Assembly: GCA_944324115.1 (NCBI GenBank)
Contig: CALUVB010000013.1
Location: 1-46,928 of the forward strand
DNA length: 46,928 bases
DNA from: an uncultured Elusimicrobiales bacterium
GTDB taxonomy: Bacteria; Elusimicrobiota; Elusimicrobia; Elusimicrobiales; Elusimicrobiaceae
Direction: 5' to 3'
Shown here: positions 15,988-24,311 of the stretch, one piece after another
Numbering within the stretch: the first letter of the stretch is position 1
How the letters are laid out: the number at the start of each line of letters is the position of its first letter
The notes under the pieces: model-generated
What the model was told of the DNA's origin: nothing
The model's database searches: none
Seen by the model: the letters and a program-made list of their open reading frames with translations, nothing else
Position numbers and translations under genes: made by a program

Positions 15988-17088
15988 ATGAAATTGACGC
16001 GGCCTTCTATTTTCACATGGTATATAGCCAAAAGCCTGCTGACGTTTTTTGTGGGGGTGGTAGGCATTTTGATGTTTGTCATTTTCATGACTCAGTTTAT
16101 TCGTATCGTAGATATGGCCATGACCTATGGCACCAGCTGGGGGTGGATTGCTTCTTCTCTTATCAACGTCTTGCCCAATGTGTTCACCATGGCCGCGCCG
16201 ATGGCCTTTCAAATTGCCGTACTGCTAACCCTCACCAACATGAGCGAACAAGGCGAACTGATTGCTTTACGGGCGGCGGGGTTTTCTTTCAAAGAAATTG
16301 TCCGCCCTTTATTTTTCTGCGCGCTGGGGCTGACTGTCATTTTGTTTGCTTTTTCCAACTGGGTCACCCCCCGCAGCTACAAACGCCTTATTGACCGACG
16401 GGAAGAAGCCCGTGAAAAAATTACCAAAGTTACGCTGGAGCCGAAAACGTTTCTGGATTTAGGCGAATGGGATTTATACTTGGAAGAATTGGAAAAAGAC
16501 GATGTGGCGCGCCTTATTCACTTGATACGGAAACAAGATAAAGACGCACTCAGCACGAAAGTCAACGCCAGCTCCGGCAAGATTATTCTTACCGACAAAG
16601 CCATTGGCTTGCAGCTTAAAGACGGCCAAATGCAGCGTATAGACGCCAAAGACCCCACTTCTATCGTGGCGGCAAATTTTGACACCTACACCATGAATAT
16701 CGCTCTGACGCGTCAGCAATACCGTGCGCCGCGTATTGGAGAAATGTCCACTTCCAAAATTTTCCGCCAGCTGCGGCAAGGCGGTCTCTCCCCGGAGCAA
16801 AAAGCGGAATACCGGGCCGAAGTGGGCATGCGTAATGTATTGGTATTTGCGCCGTTTGTATTACTGTTTATCAGCTGTCCGATAGGCTTTTCCTTGGGTA
16901 AACGCAGCAACAAAGGCTGGAGCATGCTTTTTAGCGTGCTGATTATCTTCGCGTTTTATCTGCTGATGACATTTGGCGTCAGTATAGGGAAGAAATACAC
17001 GATTTTGGCCTACCCGGCCCCCTGGCTGCCTATTATTACCGGCGCGGCGGCGGCATGGTATTTGTGGAAAAAGAGGTTGAACATTTAA
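15988..17088 (+). CDS. lptF: LPS export ABC transporter permease, LptF/LptG family (first copy)
   Basis: 366 aa. Three N-terminal and three C-terminal membrane helices flank a periplasmic beta-jellyroll region (about 100-270), the YjgP/YjgQ layout. FTMAAPMAFQIAVLLTLTNMSEQGELIALRAAGFSF is the conserved coupling region that contacts LptB. With its partner and the ATPase LptB it extracts LPS from the inner membrane and hands it to the LptC/LptA bridge. The start is fixed by the first helix; a TAGAAT -10 lies 9 nt upstream, so the leader would be nearly absent. Its stop TAA shares one base with the next ATG. Which of the two copies is LptF and which LptG is assigned by order only. lptB/lptC/lptA are not in the window. 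Confidence 0.85.
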   Translation: MKLTRPSIFTWYIAKSLLTFFVGVVGILMFVIFMTQFIRIVDMAMTYGTSWGWIASSLINVLPNVFTMAAPMAFQIAVLLTLTNMSEQGELIALRAAGFSFKEIVRPLFFCALGLTVILFAFSNWVTPRSYKRLIDRREEAREKITKVTLEPKTFLDLGEWDLYLEELEKDDVARLIHLIRKQDKDALSTKVNASSGKIILTDKAIGLQLKDGQMQRIDAKDPTSIVAANFDTYTMNIALTRQQYRAPRIGEMSTSKIFRQLRQGGLSPEQKAEYRAEVGMRNVLVFAPFVLLFISCPIGFSLGKRSNKGWSMLFSVLIIFAFYLLMTFGVSIGKKYTILAYPAPWLPIITGAAAAWYLWKKRLNI

Positions 17089-18173
17089 TGAGTATTCTAT
17101 CACGCTATATTGCCAAAAAATTTTGGGGCCCTTTTTTCTTTTCCATGGGTGTATTTACTGCACTTGTCGTGCTGGGGGACATGTTTGAAAAGCTCAAAAT
17201 GCTCAGCAACGGCTATGCCACCATGGGAGCCGTGCTTTCCTATTCCCTGCTTATGGTGCCCACCTGGCTGACGACTATTATGCCGGTGGCCTGCTTGATG
17301 GGAGCCATATCCGTTATTTCCGAAATGGTGTCCAACGGGGAATGGACCGCCTGCGTGGCCAGCGGTTTTTCTCCCAAACAATTATTTAAGCCGATTATGT
17401 GGTGTATACTGGCAGTGGCTTTAGGCACTTTATTGATACAGGAATTTATTGTCCCCACACTCACCATGAAAGCAGAAGTATTGTACCGCATACGCATCAA
17501 GGCGGAATTTAATTTTAACCTCAATGCAGAATCAGACGTTGCCATGAAAATTGCGGACAATCAAATGCTCTTTGCCAAGCGGGTGGACTTGGGGCAAGGC
17601 GTAATGGAAGACGTATCGCTGGATATTTATGATGATTTATGGAATATTGCCTCCCAGTTTGTCGCCAAACGCTTAGTGTGGAACGAGGACAGCCATGCCT
17701 GGATTTTTGAACAGGGCACCCGCCGCACTTTTATTGATGAACTGGACACCGAAGACGAGCAATTTGACACGGCCACAAGCCCCTTGGAGCTGCGCCCGCA
17801 AGACATGTCCGTCAACCGCACCGAAAATAAAATGCTGAGCCTGCGCGGGCTCACCAAACGTATCCAATTTTTTAAGCGCACCGGCCTGACCACTTATGCG
17901 GCAGAAACCGAACGTCAAGCCAAACTGGCCTCTCCTTTCGTAACGTTGATTATGTGTCTTTTAGGTATGCCTTTTGCCATTAGTGTGAGGCGGAAAAGCA
18001 AAATTTTAAACATTATCGCCTCCATCGTTATCGCTTTTACTTTTTGGTGGCTGATCAGCATGGTTACTTCTATTGGAGAAAACGGCTACATTAACCCCTT
18101 TCTGGCCGGTTGGGGACCGGTATTTCTTTTCGGAGCGGTTGTATTTTTTGAATTTAAGTGGCTCAAGCTTTAG
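17088..18173 (+). CDS. lptG: LPS export ABC transporter permease, LptF/LptG family (second copy)
   Basis: 361 aa, same six-helix plus periplasmic jellyroll layout as the preceding gene, with SVISEMVSNGEWTACVASGFSPKQ in the LptB-contact position. ATG 17088 overlaps the upstream stop (TAATG), with AGAGG about 12 nt before it; a longer in-frame extension inside lptF is not needed. The two permeases would form the LptFG heterodimer. The C-terminal helices include FAISVRRKSKILN, resembling the conserved loop between helices 4 and 5. A strong terminator follows. The pair sits divergent to the SprA-like gene and within a region rich in LPS and outer-membrane genes. Confidence 0.85.
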   Translation: MSILSRYIAKKFWGPFFFSMGVFTALVVLGDMFEKLKMLSNGYATMGAVLSYSLLMVPTWLTTIMPVACLMGAISVISEMVSNGEWTACVASGFSPKQLFKPIMWCILAVALGTLLIQEFIVPTLTMKAEVLYRIRIKAEFNFNLNAESDVAMKIADNQMLFAKRVDLGQGVMEDVSLDIYDDLWNIASQFVAKRLVWNEDSHAWIFEQGTRRTFIDELDTEDEQFDTATSPLELRPQDMSVNRTENKMLSLRGLTKRIQFFKRTGLTTYAAETERQAKLASPFVTLIMCLLGMPFAISVRRKSKILNIIASIVIAFTFWWLISMVTSIGENGYINPFLAGWGPVFLFGAVVFFEFKWLKL

Positions 18174-18226
18174 GCCGATACGCCCCAAGCCGGCTATCCA
18201 TTCATTTTTTACTATTCTGTTATTGC

Positions 18227-18259
18227 AATACCCCCGGCTAAACCGGGGGTATTTGTTTT
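18227..18259 (+). terminator. Terminator of lptF-lptG
   Basis: AATACCCCCGG-CTAAA-CCGGGGGTATT then TGTTTTT; 53 nt after the lptG stop. Confidence 0.9.
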
Positions 18260-18286
18260 TGCGCCCAAACAGAAAATAACAGCCCG

Positions 18287-19039
18287 CTATTTGCCTATTA
18301 AAGCCGTTTGGGAAGCATGATATAGGGCATAGAGATGCTGGAATACGGCTTTCTCCCCAAAATGGGGCTCCCACTTCAAGCGGAACAATTCATCGCTGAC
18401 GACAAACGCCGCAGCCCCTCTCACTTTTTTCTGCGCGCAGATGGCAAAGAAAGCAGACGCTTCCATTTCCACTGTTAAAATGTTCTTTTTTTGGTAATAA
18501 GCTACTTCTTGTGCCGTCTCACGGAAAATGGCGTCTGTGGTCCAGGTGGGACCGGTATGAAAATCCAACTCGGCTTTCTCCAGCACGCTGGAAAGCTTGC
18601 GGGTTAAAACAGGAGCCGGTTTTAAAAATTCAGCCGGCACATAATGGGCGGAAATTCCTTCATCAGCCAAAGCGCCGTCACACACTACAATATCGGAGGC
18701 CAACACTTCCGGCTGCAAAGACCCGGCCAACCCCACCAAGATCAATTCTTTTACACCCAGCGCTATCAGCACTTCCAACGCCATCGCCATGGCCGGCGCC
18801 CCCACACCAAAGCCCGTTACATAACAAAAGCCTTTTTTTTCTTCCACATAGATATCCGCTTCACAGTTATAATGCGTAAAATGCCCTTGGCTTAAAGCGT
18901 ATTTTGTTAAAGAAGAAAGAGGACAAACAATTGCTTTTGAAGGCAGCTTAATATCGCAGCGCAAATGTTTCAAATATTTTTTAGCGCCGGAGAGCTCTTT
19001 TAAACCGGCTTTGCGTTTTTTGGGAAAAAGAAGAGTCAT
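18287..19039 (-). CDS. Nucleoside phosphorylase (NP-I / PNP-UDP family)
   Basis: 250 aa. The alpha/beta core has TGFGVGAPAMAMALEVLIALGVKELILVGLAGSLQ, the phosphate-binding region of uridine/purine nucleoside phosphorylases, and LTVEMEASAFFAICAQKKVRGAAAFVVSDEL, holding the conserved Glu-Met-Glu that contacts the ribose. It would phosphorolyse a nucleoside to base and ribose-1-phosphate in salvage, or act on a modified substrate. The base-specific residues are not clear enough for me to choose uridine, purine or methylthioadenosine. Start ATG 19039 has AGGA about 10 nt upstream. It is convergent with lptG and stands alone between terminator and pilin gene. Confidence 0.8.
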   Translation of the reverse strand: MTLLFPKKRKAGLKELSGAKKYLKHLRCDIKLPSKAIVCPLSSLTKYALSQGHFTHYNCEADIYVEEKKGFCYVTGFGVGAPAMAMALEVLIALGVKELILVGLAGSLQPEVLASDIVVCDGALADEGISAHYVPAEFLKPAPVLTRKLSSVLEKAELDFHTGPTWTTDAIFRETAQEVAYYQKKNILTVEMEASAFFAICAQKKVRGAAAFVVSDELFRLKWEPHFGEKAVFQHLYALYHASQTALIGK

Positions 19040-19132
19040 GGTATTCAGTCCTAAGTTAAGATATATATACTATACCAAAAACTGATTCTCTCCCACGACT
19101 CTTTCTTTTAAAAACACACTTGCTGCGGCAGA

Positions 19133-19687
19133 CTATTTCAGCTCCCAACACTTACAACCCCCATTTGCGCAGCCGCCATCGGAAGGCTCTCCTACAGCGC
19201 CCAACATCTCGCACATAGCGGTACCCTTCCAATTTGAAGCGGCATACGAACAACAGCGGGTCATTCCATTAAACATAAAAAGCAAAGACACCCCTCCCGG
19301 CAAACTGCTTACCGTAACACGGTCTGCGCCGATGTTTTCTGCATTTCCTGAAGCCAAGGCGTAAGAGAACTTCTTCACTACTAAAGTGCGGGGGTCTGAC
19401 AGACGGCTTTCCGCCGGCAAATCAGCTCCTAATTTTTCATAAGAATCGGCATATTCTCCATTGGCCATATGATATAGTTTCTCCGCATTACGAAAATGAT
19501 TGCCTAGAATAAATGCTTGAGACAGACGGCTCCGGGTCACTGCTTTCTCATACTGAGGCAAAGCTACCGCGGCCAATATGCCAATAATCAGCACCACCAC
19601 CAACAGTTCTATCAGCGTAAAGCCGCCATATTTGACTTTAGAGAGATTTTTAACCAATTTTTTGTTTTTTGATATATTTTTTATCAT
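19133..19687 (-). CDS. Type IV pilin-like protein (prepilin, GFTLIELLVV)
   Basis: 184 aa. A short positively charged leader (MIKNISKNKKLVKNLSKVKYGG) precedes the prepilin peptidase site and the mature N-terminus FTLIELLVVVLIIGILAAVALPQYEKAV, with Glu5 intact. The mature globular part is variable and Cys-rich towards the end (CCSY, CEMLG, CANGGCKCW), suggesting disulfides. It would be inserted in the inner membrane and assembled into a pilus or pseudopilus. ATG 19687 is 6 nt after the -10 of a T12 promoter cassette and has no ribosome site. Its N-terminal coding DNA is almost identical to the other pilin genes here while the C-terminal part is unrelated, the pattern of a diversifying family. 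No pilus assembly gene is nearby. Confidence 0.88.
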   Translation of the reverse strand: MIKNISKNKKLVKNLSKVKYGGFTLIELLVVVLIIGILAAVALPQYEKAVTRSRLSQAFILGNHFRNAEKLYHMANGEYADSYEKLGADLPAESRLSDPRTLVVKKFSYALASGNAENIGADRVTVSSLPGGVSLLFMFNGMTRCCSYAASNWKGTAMCEMLGAVGEPSDGGCANGGCKCWELK

Positions 19688-19693
19688 AGGCAA

Positions 19694-19721
19694 AATATAT
19701 CAAAAAAAAAAAACAAAGCAA
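19694..19721 (-). promoter_or_regulatory. Pilin promoter with T12 spacer tract (locus 19.7 kb)
   Basis: Minus strand: TTGCTT (19716-19721), then TG, T12 (19702-19713), GA, giving a 16-nt spacer, TATATT (19694-19699), six bases, ATG 19687. An inverted repeat TTTTTTGATATATTTT / AAAATATATCAAAAAA spans -10 and first codons. Confidence 0.65.
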
Positions 19722-19952
19722 CCCCTTCCAGCAAACACGTACCACTTTATATCCATCTGTTCCGCCAGTTGCAACCAGATAGTTACCTTTCGCTTGCTCC
19801 GCCCAAATAGCCGCTCCACCGCCGCTATGTTTTTATCCCACCGCCGGACAAACCGAACAGCCACGCTGCAGCGGCCTAGTTTGCACAAAAAACTTTACAA
19901 GCCGCCCCCGAGGTGTTATCATATAAAAAGAACTTTATAAAGCGGGTGTGTC

Positions 19953-20867
19953 ATGCTGACTAAATACAATATCCAGGAACGTAAACTGTGCCAAACCGAT
20001 GAGGCAAAAGCCCAAGTCTACGTATTCACCAACCCAACGGTGGAAGAACAACGGCTGTTGGTCTCTGATTTTCAAATAGATGAACACACCTTGGCCTCCG
20101 CTCTAGACCCAGACGAATTGCCCCGCTTGGAATTTGAGCCGGAGCATATCGTCATGATTTACAAACGCCCCAAAAATTATTCCGGCAAAGACCAGCTGGA
20201 GTTTAAAGTTGCTTCCGTAGGTACCTTTTTATTTGAAGACAAACTGGTGGTCGTATTGGCTGAAGACATTCCTCTGTTTGTGGGAAAACGTTTTCAGACG
20301 GTATCTTCCATTAAAAATGTATTTTTAAAATTGGTGTACAACGCCATTTCCCACTATATAGAACACTTGCGCATTATTCATTTAATTTCTGAAGAAATTG
20401 AAGACAAAATGAATGAATCCATGGATAACACATACCTGCTGAATTTATTCAGCTTAGAAAAAAGCTTGGTATATTATGCGGAAGCGATTGCCGCCAACGG
20501 CTTTGTCTTTGAAAAAATGCGCAACTTATCCGCCCGTATTGGTTTTGATGACAATGATGACGAAATGCTAGACGATATTATTGTGGAAAACCTGCAATGC
20601 AAAACCCAGGCAGATATTTACTCCAACATTTTGGCGCAGATGTTAGGAGCGCGGGCCAGTATCGTCAGCAACAATTTAAACCTGCTTATTAAAAAGCTTA
20701 ACATCATCACCATTTCGCTCATGGTGCCTACTTTGATTGCCAGTATGTACGGCATGAACGTAGCCTTGCCCATGGAACATCACCCTGATGCTTTTTGGGT
20801 ATTATTGGGATTAGGGCTGATATCGGTGTGGCTGGTTATGCTCTACTGGCGGCATAAAAATTGGTAA
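19953..20867 (+). CDS. corA: CorA family divalent metal ion transporter
   Basis: 304 aa. The N-terminal two thirds is the cytoplasmic alpha/beta domain with long helix (LRIIHLISEEIEDKMNESMDNTYLLNLFSLEKSLVYY). Two C-terminal membrane helices follow, and the first ends with the diagnostic MYGMNV pore motif (Gly-Met-Asn). The charged tail YWRHKNW is typical. CorA proteins form pentameric channels for Mg2+ (also Co2+ or Ni2+). Start ATG 19953 fits the family start; the ribosome site is weak. It is divergent from the 19.7 kb pilin gene and stands alone. Metal preference cannot be told apart from sequence, though the GMN motif favours Mg2+. Confidence 0.92.
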   Translation: MLTKYNIQERKLCQTDEAKAQVYVFTNPTVEEQRLLVSDFQIDEHTLASALDPDELPRLEFEPEHIVMIYKRPKNYSGKDQLEFKVASVGTFLFEDKLVVVLAEDIPLFVGKRFQTVSSIKNVFLKLVYNAISHYIEHLRIIHLISEEIEDKMNESMDNTYLLNLFSLEKSLVYYAEAIAANGFVFEKMRNLSARIGFDDNDDEMLDDIIVENLQCKTQADIYSNILAQMLGARASIVSNNLNLLIKKLNIITISLMVPTLIASMYGMNVALPMEHHPDAFWVLLGLGLISVWLVMLYWRHKNW

Positions 20868-21067
20868 TTACCCTTCTTTAACCACGCTGAAGCACAAAGC
20901 CGCTGTGCTGTATATAGTTTCCGTTGCCGTCTTTCTCGTCACATACTGCTGCAAAACCATATTCTCCAAACAACCTGTATATACAAAAATTCTCCTAGCG
21001 CAAGCCCGGGATATTGCCGCAGATATATAATGAAGTTCCAGCCCAGCCGGGGATTTCTATGTATATT

Positions 21068-21096
21068 AAAACCGGCCCTTACAAGCGGACCGGTTT
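21068..21096 (-). terminator. Terminator of the Ser/Thr kinase gene
   Basis: Minus strand: AAACCGGTCCGC-TTGTAA-GGGCCGGTTT followed by TTAATAT; begins at the kinase stop codon. Confidence 0.75.
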
Positions 21097-22577
21097 CAAT
21101 AATGTGTTTTCTCTAAATTTTCTTCGGGCAGAGGCTCTATTGCGTTTAAGCGGGACCAAAATTCATCTATACTCTGTATACGTTCCCGCGGGTCCTCTCT
21201 CAAGGCGTCTTCTAACAACTTATCCACTTCTTTGGGAATGCCAGGAGCCAAGCGCGAAGGAGGATAAACCCGTTTGGTGGCTATATCAAATCCTTTCACG
21301 CTCCAAGGCACCTGCCCCACCAAAGCTTCATACAAACACAAAGCCAAGGAATAGACGTCGGACTGTTTGCGCATAAATCCTTTCTGTTGTTCCGGCGCCA
21401 TATAAGCCGGCGTACCGGCCACGGTACGAGCGCCCGTGTCTCCATCTATGGATTTCTTTGCCACGCCAAAATCCATCACTTTAGCCGTACCGTCTTCTTT
21501 AATCATAATATTACCGGGCTTTAAATCACAGTGAATAATATCTTGTGAATGGGCGTAATGCAAGCCCCGGCACACAAATTCAAAAATCTTTTTCGCTTCC
21601 GAAAAGGGAATACGCCCATCAATATCCAAGCGGGTCTCCAAGGTTTGTCCGTCTACATATTCAAATACCAAATACAAGCTGCTTTCTGATTCTATAACTG
21701 TATAAATTTCCACAATACACGGGTGGCGGAGCAACGCCACCATGCGGGCTTCCGCCAAAAACTGCTCCCGCACATATGCGCTGCGCACCAATTCCGGGCG
21801 CACCCGCTTAATGGCCACTTTGCGCTTGAGCACTTTATCATATGCTTCATAGACTTTTCCCATGCCGCCTTCGCCTATTTGGCGCAAGAAATCATACTGT
21901 TCTTTTACTTCCACTTCTTTGCGGTTGAAAGCCGTTTTAGGCCCGCGGCGGAATACATCTTCATAACGCAAATAGATAAACACCACCAAGGCCACCAAAA
22001 TGGCTATAAAATACATAACCAACCATTTGGGAGCAGAGGCCGGCTTCTGGGCAGCAGGCAGCGCGGAGGAGACTTTTGTTTTCTCCTCTAATTCACGTTT
22101 CACTTTTAATGCCAACTGGGATTTGGGGTTCAACCGCAACGCTTTATCCACATCTATTTGGCAGCGGTCATAATCCCCCAGCTGCAAATAAGCCTGCGCC
22201 CGCAAAATATAAGCCCGCGGATCTTGCGGGGCCACGGCTATAGCTTCCCCGGCGGAGTAAATCACATCGCTGTATTGATGCAGGCCGTCATAGGCGATTG
22301 CTAAGAGTAAATAGAAACGCTGGTCCAAGAAATTTTTAGAAGCCAACTCATTGATGCGGTGTATGGTACCGGCAAAATCCTTATTTTTTAAACGCTCATT
22401 TAGAGCCGCTATTTCATTATCCCGCGTCTTTTGGTCAAAAATAACTGTTTGTTGGGTATTCGTTTTCTCCGAAAAGGTACCTCCCACAATCAAGGGCGCA
22501 CCAGAACGCGCAGGCGCAGCAAAAATACCCGCGCCCGCCAGCAAGAAAGAGAGGCCTAACACCACTTTTTTAAACAT
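21096..22577 (-). CDS. Membrane Ser/Thr protein kinase with extracytoplasmic TPR domain
   Basis: 493 aa. An N-terminal signal peptide (about 1-22) is followed by a TPR-like helical domain (55-165; e.g. AYILRAQAYLQLGDYDRCQ), one membrane helix (185-203) and a Hanks-type kinase domain (228-485). The order is reversed from the usual PknB layout: the sensor is N-terminal and outside, the kinase C-terminal and inside. Kinase motifs are the G-loop GEGGMGKVY, K257 (VAIK), HCDLKPGN (349-356), MDFGVAK and GTPAYMAPE. Cys350 replaces Arg of the HRD motif, so it is a non-RD kinase. ATG 22577 is preferred over the ATG two codons upstream because it lies exactly six bases after a TAAAAT -10. No phosphatase gene is adjacent. 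Substrates are unknown. Confidence 0.88.
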   Translation of the reverse strand: MFKKVVLGLSFLLAGAGIFAAPARSGAPLIVGGTFSEKTNTQQTVIFDQKTRDNEIAALNERLKNKDFAGTIHRINELASKNFLDQRFYLLLAIAYDGLHQYSDVIYSAGEAIAVAPQDPRAYILRAQAYLQLGDYDRCQIDVDKALRLNPKSQLALKVKRELEEKTKVSSALPAAQKPASAPKWLVMYFIAILVALVVFIYLRYEDVFRRGPKTAFNRKEVEVKEQYDFLRQIGEGGMGKVYEAYDKVLKRKVAIKRVRPELVRSAYVREQFLAEARMVALLRHPCIVEIYTVIESESSLYLVFEYVDGQTLETRLDIDGRIPFSEAKKIFEFVCRGLHYAHSQDIIHCDLKPGNIMIKEDGTAKVMDFGVAKKSIDGDTGARTVAGTPAYMAPEQQKGFMRKQSDVYSLALCLYEALVGQVPWSVKGFDIATKRVYPPSRLAPGIPKEVDKLLEDALREDPRERIQSIDEFWSRLNAIEPLPEENLEKTHY

Positions 22578-22583
22578 ATTCAT

Positions 22584-22589
22584 ATTTTA
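22584..22589 (-). promoter_or_regulatory. -10 box of the Ser/Thr kinase gene, six bases from ATG
   Basis: Minus strand TAAAAT (22584-22589), six bases ATGAAT, then ATG 22577. A TTGACT lies further upstream at 22613-22618 but with a 23-nt gap, so the -35 is uncertain. Confidence 0.4.
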
Positions 22590-22785
22590 GCACAATCTAC
22601 ACCGAATTTGTTAGTCAAGCCCACCCAAACCGTACAAAGCGCTTCCTCTCCGTGTTGCCCTATTGCTCATTTAGTGCACGGGCCCGAAAACATATATCCT
22701 TTCCTGCATTGGAGACGGCAGCCTCCTCAGCACCCGGTACGCAGGCCGCCTTCAACCGCCGCCCCCCCTTTCTTTGCCTCTCCCA

Positions 22786-22815
22786 GCGACAAACCCCCTC
22801 TGCAATTACTATAAT
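22786..22815 (+). promoter_or_regulatory. murI promoter, leaderless type
   Basis: GCGACA (22786-22791) as weak -35, 18-nt spacer, consensus TATAAT (22810-22815), exactly six bases, ATG 22822. No ribosome site between them. Confidence 0.55.
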
Positions 22816-22821
22816 AAAAAT

Positions 22822-23619
22822 ATGAATACAAGTCCTATCGGGGTTTTTGATTCTGGGTTGGGCGGATTAACCATTTTAAAAACACTCTCTCAGGCGTTGC
22901 CCAAAGAGAAGCTGATTTATTTTGGAGATACTGTCAACGTACCATACGGTTCCAAATCCAAAGCGGCTGTAACGCGTTTTTCGTTGGATATCGCCCGCTT
23001 TATGCAGCGGCAGGGTGTAAAACTCATCGTAGTGGCGTGCAATACCGCTTCCGCGCTTGCTTTAGCCGAACTGCAAAAGCAAATTTCCGTGCCGGTAATT
23101 GGCGTCATTTTACCCGGCGCCATGAAAGCCGCCCAATGCACCCGCAATGGCCGTGTGGCTATTATAGCCACAGAAGCTACCGTGCAGAGCAAAGCTTATC
23201 CGCGCGCACTCAAACGTTTGGACAAACGCATTCACACCTATCAACGCGCCTGCCCCGTATTTGTGCCGCTCATTGAAGAAGGCTGGATACACAAGCGCGC
23301 CGGAGAACAAATTATTGCCGATTATTTAGACGGCGTCATTAAAAGCGGGGCCGACACTGTCATTTTGGGCTGCACGCATTACCCGGTAATCAAAAAAAAG
23401 ATTGCCGCCAAGCTGGGGAAGACGGTCAAACTGGTAGATTCAGCCGAAGTGCTGGCCCAAGAAGTCAAAATCCGCCTCACTCAGACCCACCAGCTTAACC
23501 CTTCCGGCCGCGGAAGCATGAAAATTTATGCCAGTGATGCGCCCGCCCGTTTTAAACGGTTAGCCAAACATATTTTAGGCCGCGAATTGAACCGCGTATA
23601 TCTGAAAAAGTTAAACTAA
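22822..23619 (+). CDS. murI: Glutamate racemase
   Basis: 265 aa. It converts L- to D-glutamate for the second residue of the peptidoglycan stem peptide. The N-terminal IGVFDSGLGGLTILK carries the substrate-binding Asp-Ser. The two catalytic cysteines are C73 (ACNTASA) and C184 (GCTHYP). DTVNVPYGSKS is also conserved. ATG 22822 starts the family motif and lies exactly six bases after a perfect TATAAT, so upstream in-frame codons are not used. The stop overlaps the pgeF start by one base (TAATG), giving a two-gene peptidoglycan unit. Confidence 0.95.
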   Translation: MNTSPIGVFDSGLGGLTILKTLSQALPKEKLIYFGDTVNVPYGSKSKAAVTRFSLDIARFMQRQGVKLIVVACNTASALALAELQKQISVPVIGVILPGAMKAAQCTRNGRVAIIATEATVQSKAYPRALKRLDKRIHTYQRACPVFVPLIEEGWIHKRAGEQIIADYLDGVIKSGADTVILGCTHYPVIKKKIAAKLGKTVKLVDSAEVLAQEVKIRLTQTHQLNPSGRGSMKIYASDAPARFKRLAKHILGRELNRVYLKKLN

Positions 23620-24311
23620 TGAAAATTTATTCTGACCCGCGTCTTCTTGCTTTGGGAATAATACACGGCACCGCCGCGCGCGACAGCGGCAATATGCGCC
23701 AGCCGGAAAACGTACGGACTTTATTTGACGCCTTGTCCATACCGCCGGACAAGATACTGCGTTTTAAACAAACGCATTCCTGCCGGCTTGTGGAAGTTTC
23801 CTCCTTGCAGCAAATGCAACAAATCCGGCAGGCCCCGCTGCAAGAAGCTGACGGCTGGGTAATTACCAAAGCTTCAGGTTATGGCGCTGCTATCTTAACG
23901 GCGGATTGTGTACCGCTGATTATCTGGAACGAACAGGCCGATGTGGTGGCACTGGCTCATTGCGGCTGGCGCGGCGTAGCGGCCGGACTGCCCCGCCAAA
24001 CAGCCCTAAGCGTAAGCCGCCTCAACGGCGGGGGCCGACTATATGCCTGGGCCGGGCCGCATATACAAAGCTGCTGTTTTGAAGTACAACAAGATGTTGC
24101 GGCCCAGTTTCCGGGTTGTGTATTGAAAAAGAAGGGCAAGTTGTATGTGGATTTGAATAAAGAAATTACCCGCCAGCTTACTTCTGCCGGCTTACATGAA
24201 ACGGATATCGCCCTGCCTTATTATTGTACCTGCGGAGACCGGGACCACTTCTTCTCTTACCGCCGCGATCATACGGCTGAAGCGTTGCTGACTTTTATCT
24301 ATAGACCTTAA
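23619..24311 (+). CDS. pgeF: Peptidoglycan editing factor PgeF (YfiH/multicopper-like family)
   Basis: 230 aa. Family motifs with the metal-binding His/Cys are present: KQTHSCRLV, LTADCVPLI and AHCGWRGVAAGL. The C-terminal part has YYCTCGDRDHFFSYRRD. The family was once annotated as laccase/polyphenol oxidase. E. coli YfiH/PgeF is known to remove UDP-MurNAc linked to L-Ser in place of L-Ala, keeping peptidoglycan composition correct. The coupling to murI (one-base overlap) fits that role. Its stop overlaps the end of the convergent antiporter gene by 4 bp, so there is no room for a separate terminator. Confidence 0.9.
   Translation: MKIYSDPRLLALGIIHGTAARDSGNMRQPENVRTLFDALSIPPDKILRFKQTHSCRLVEVSSLQQMQQIRQAPLQEADGWVITKASGYGAAILTADCVPLIIWNEQADVVALAHCGWRGVAAGLPRQTALSVSRLNGGGRLYAWAGPHIQSCCFEVQQDVAAQFPGCVLKKKGKLYVDLNKEITRQLTSAGLHETDIALPYYCTCGDRDHFFSYRRDHTAEALLTFIYRP

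Noticed and set aside
15931-16212. Minus-strand 93-codon His-rich frame
   Set aside because: It lies opposite the lptF N-terminal membrane helices and covers the lptF promoter; composition fits a shadow frame.
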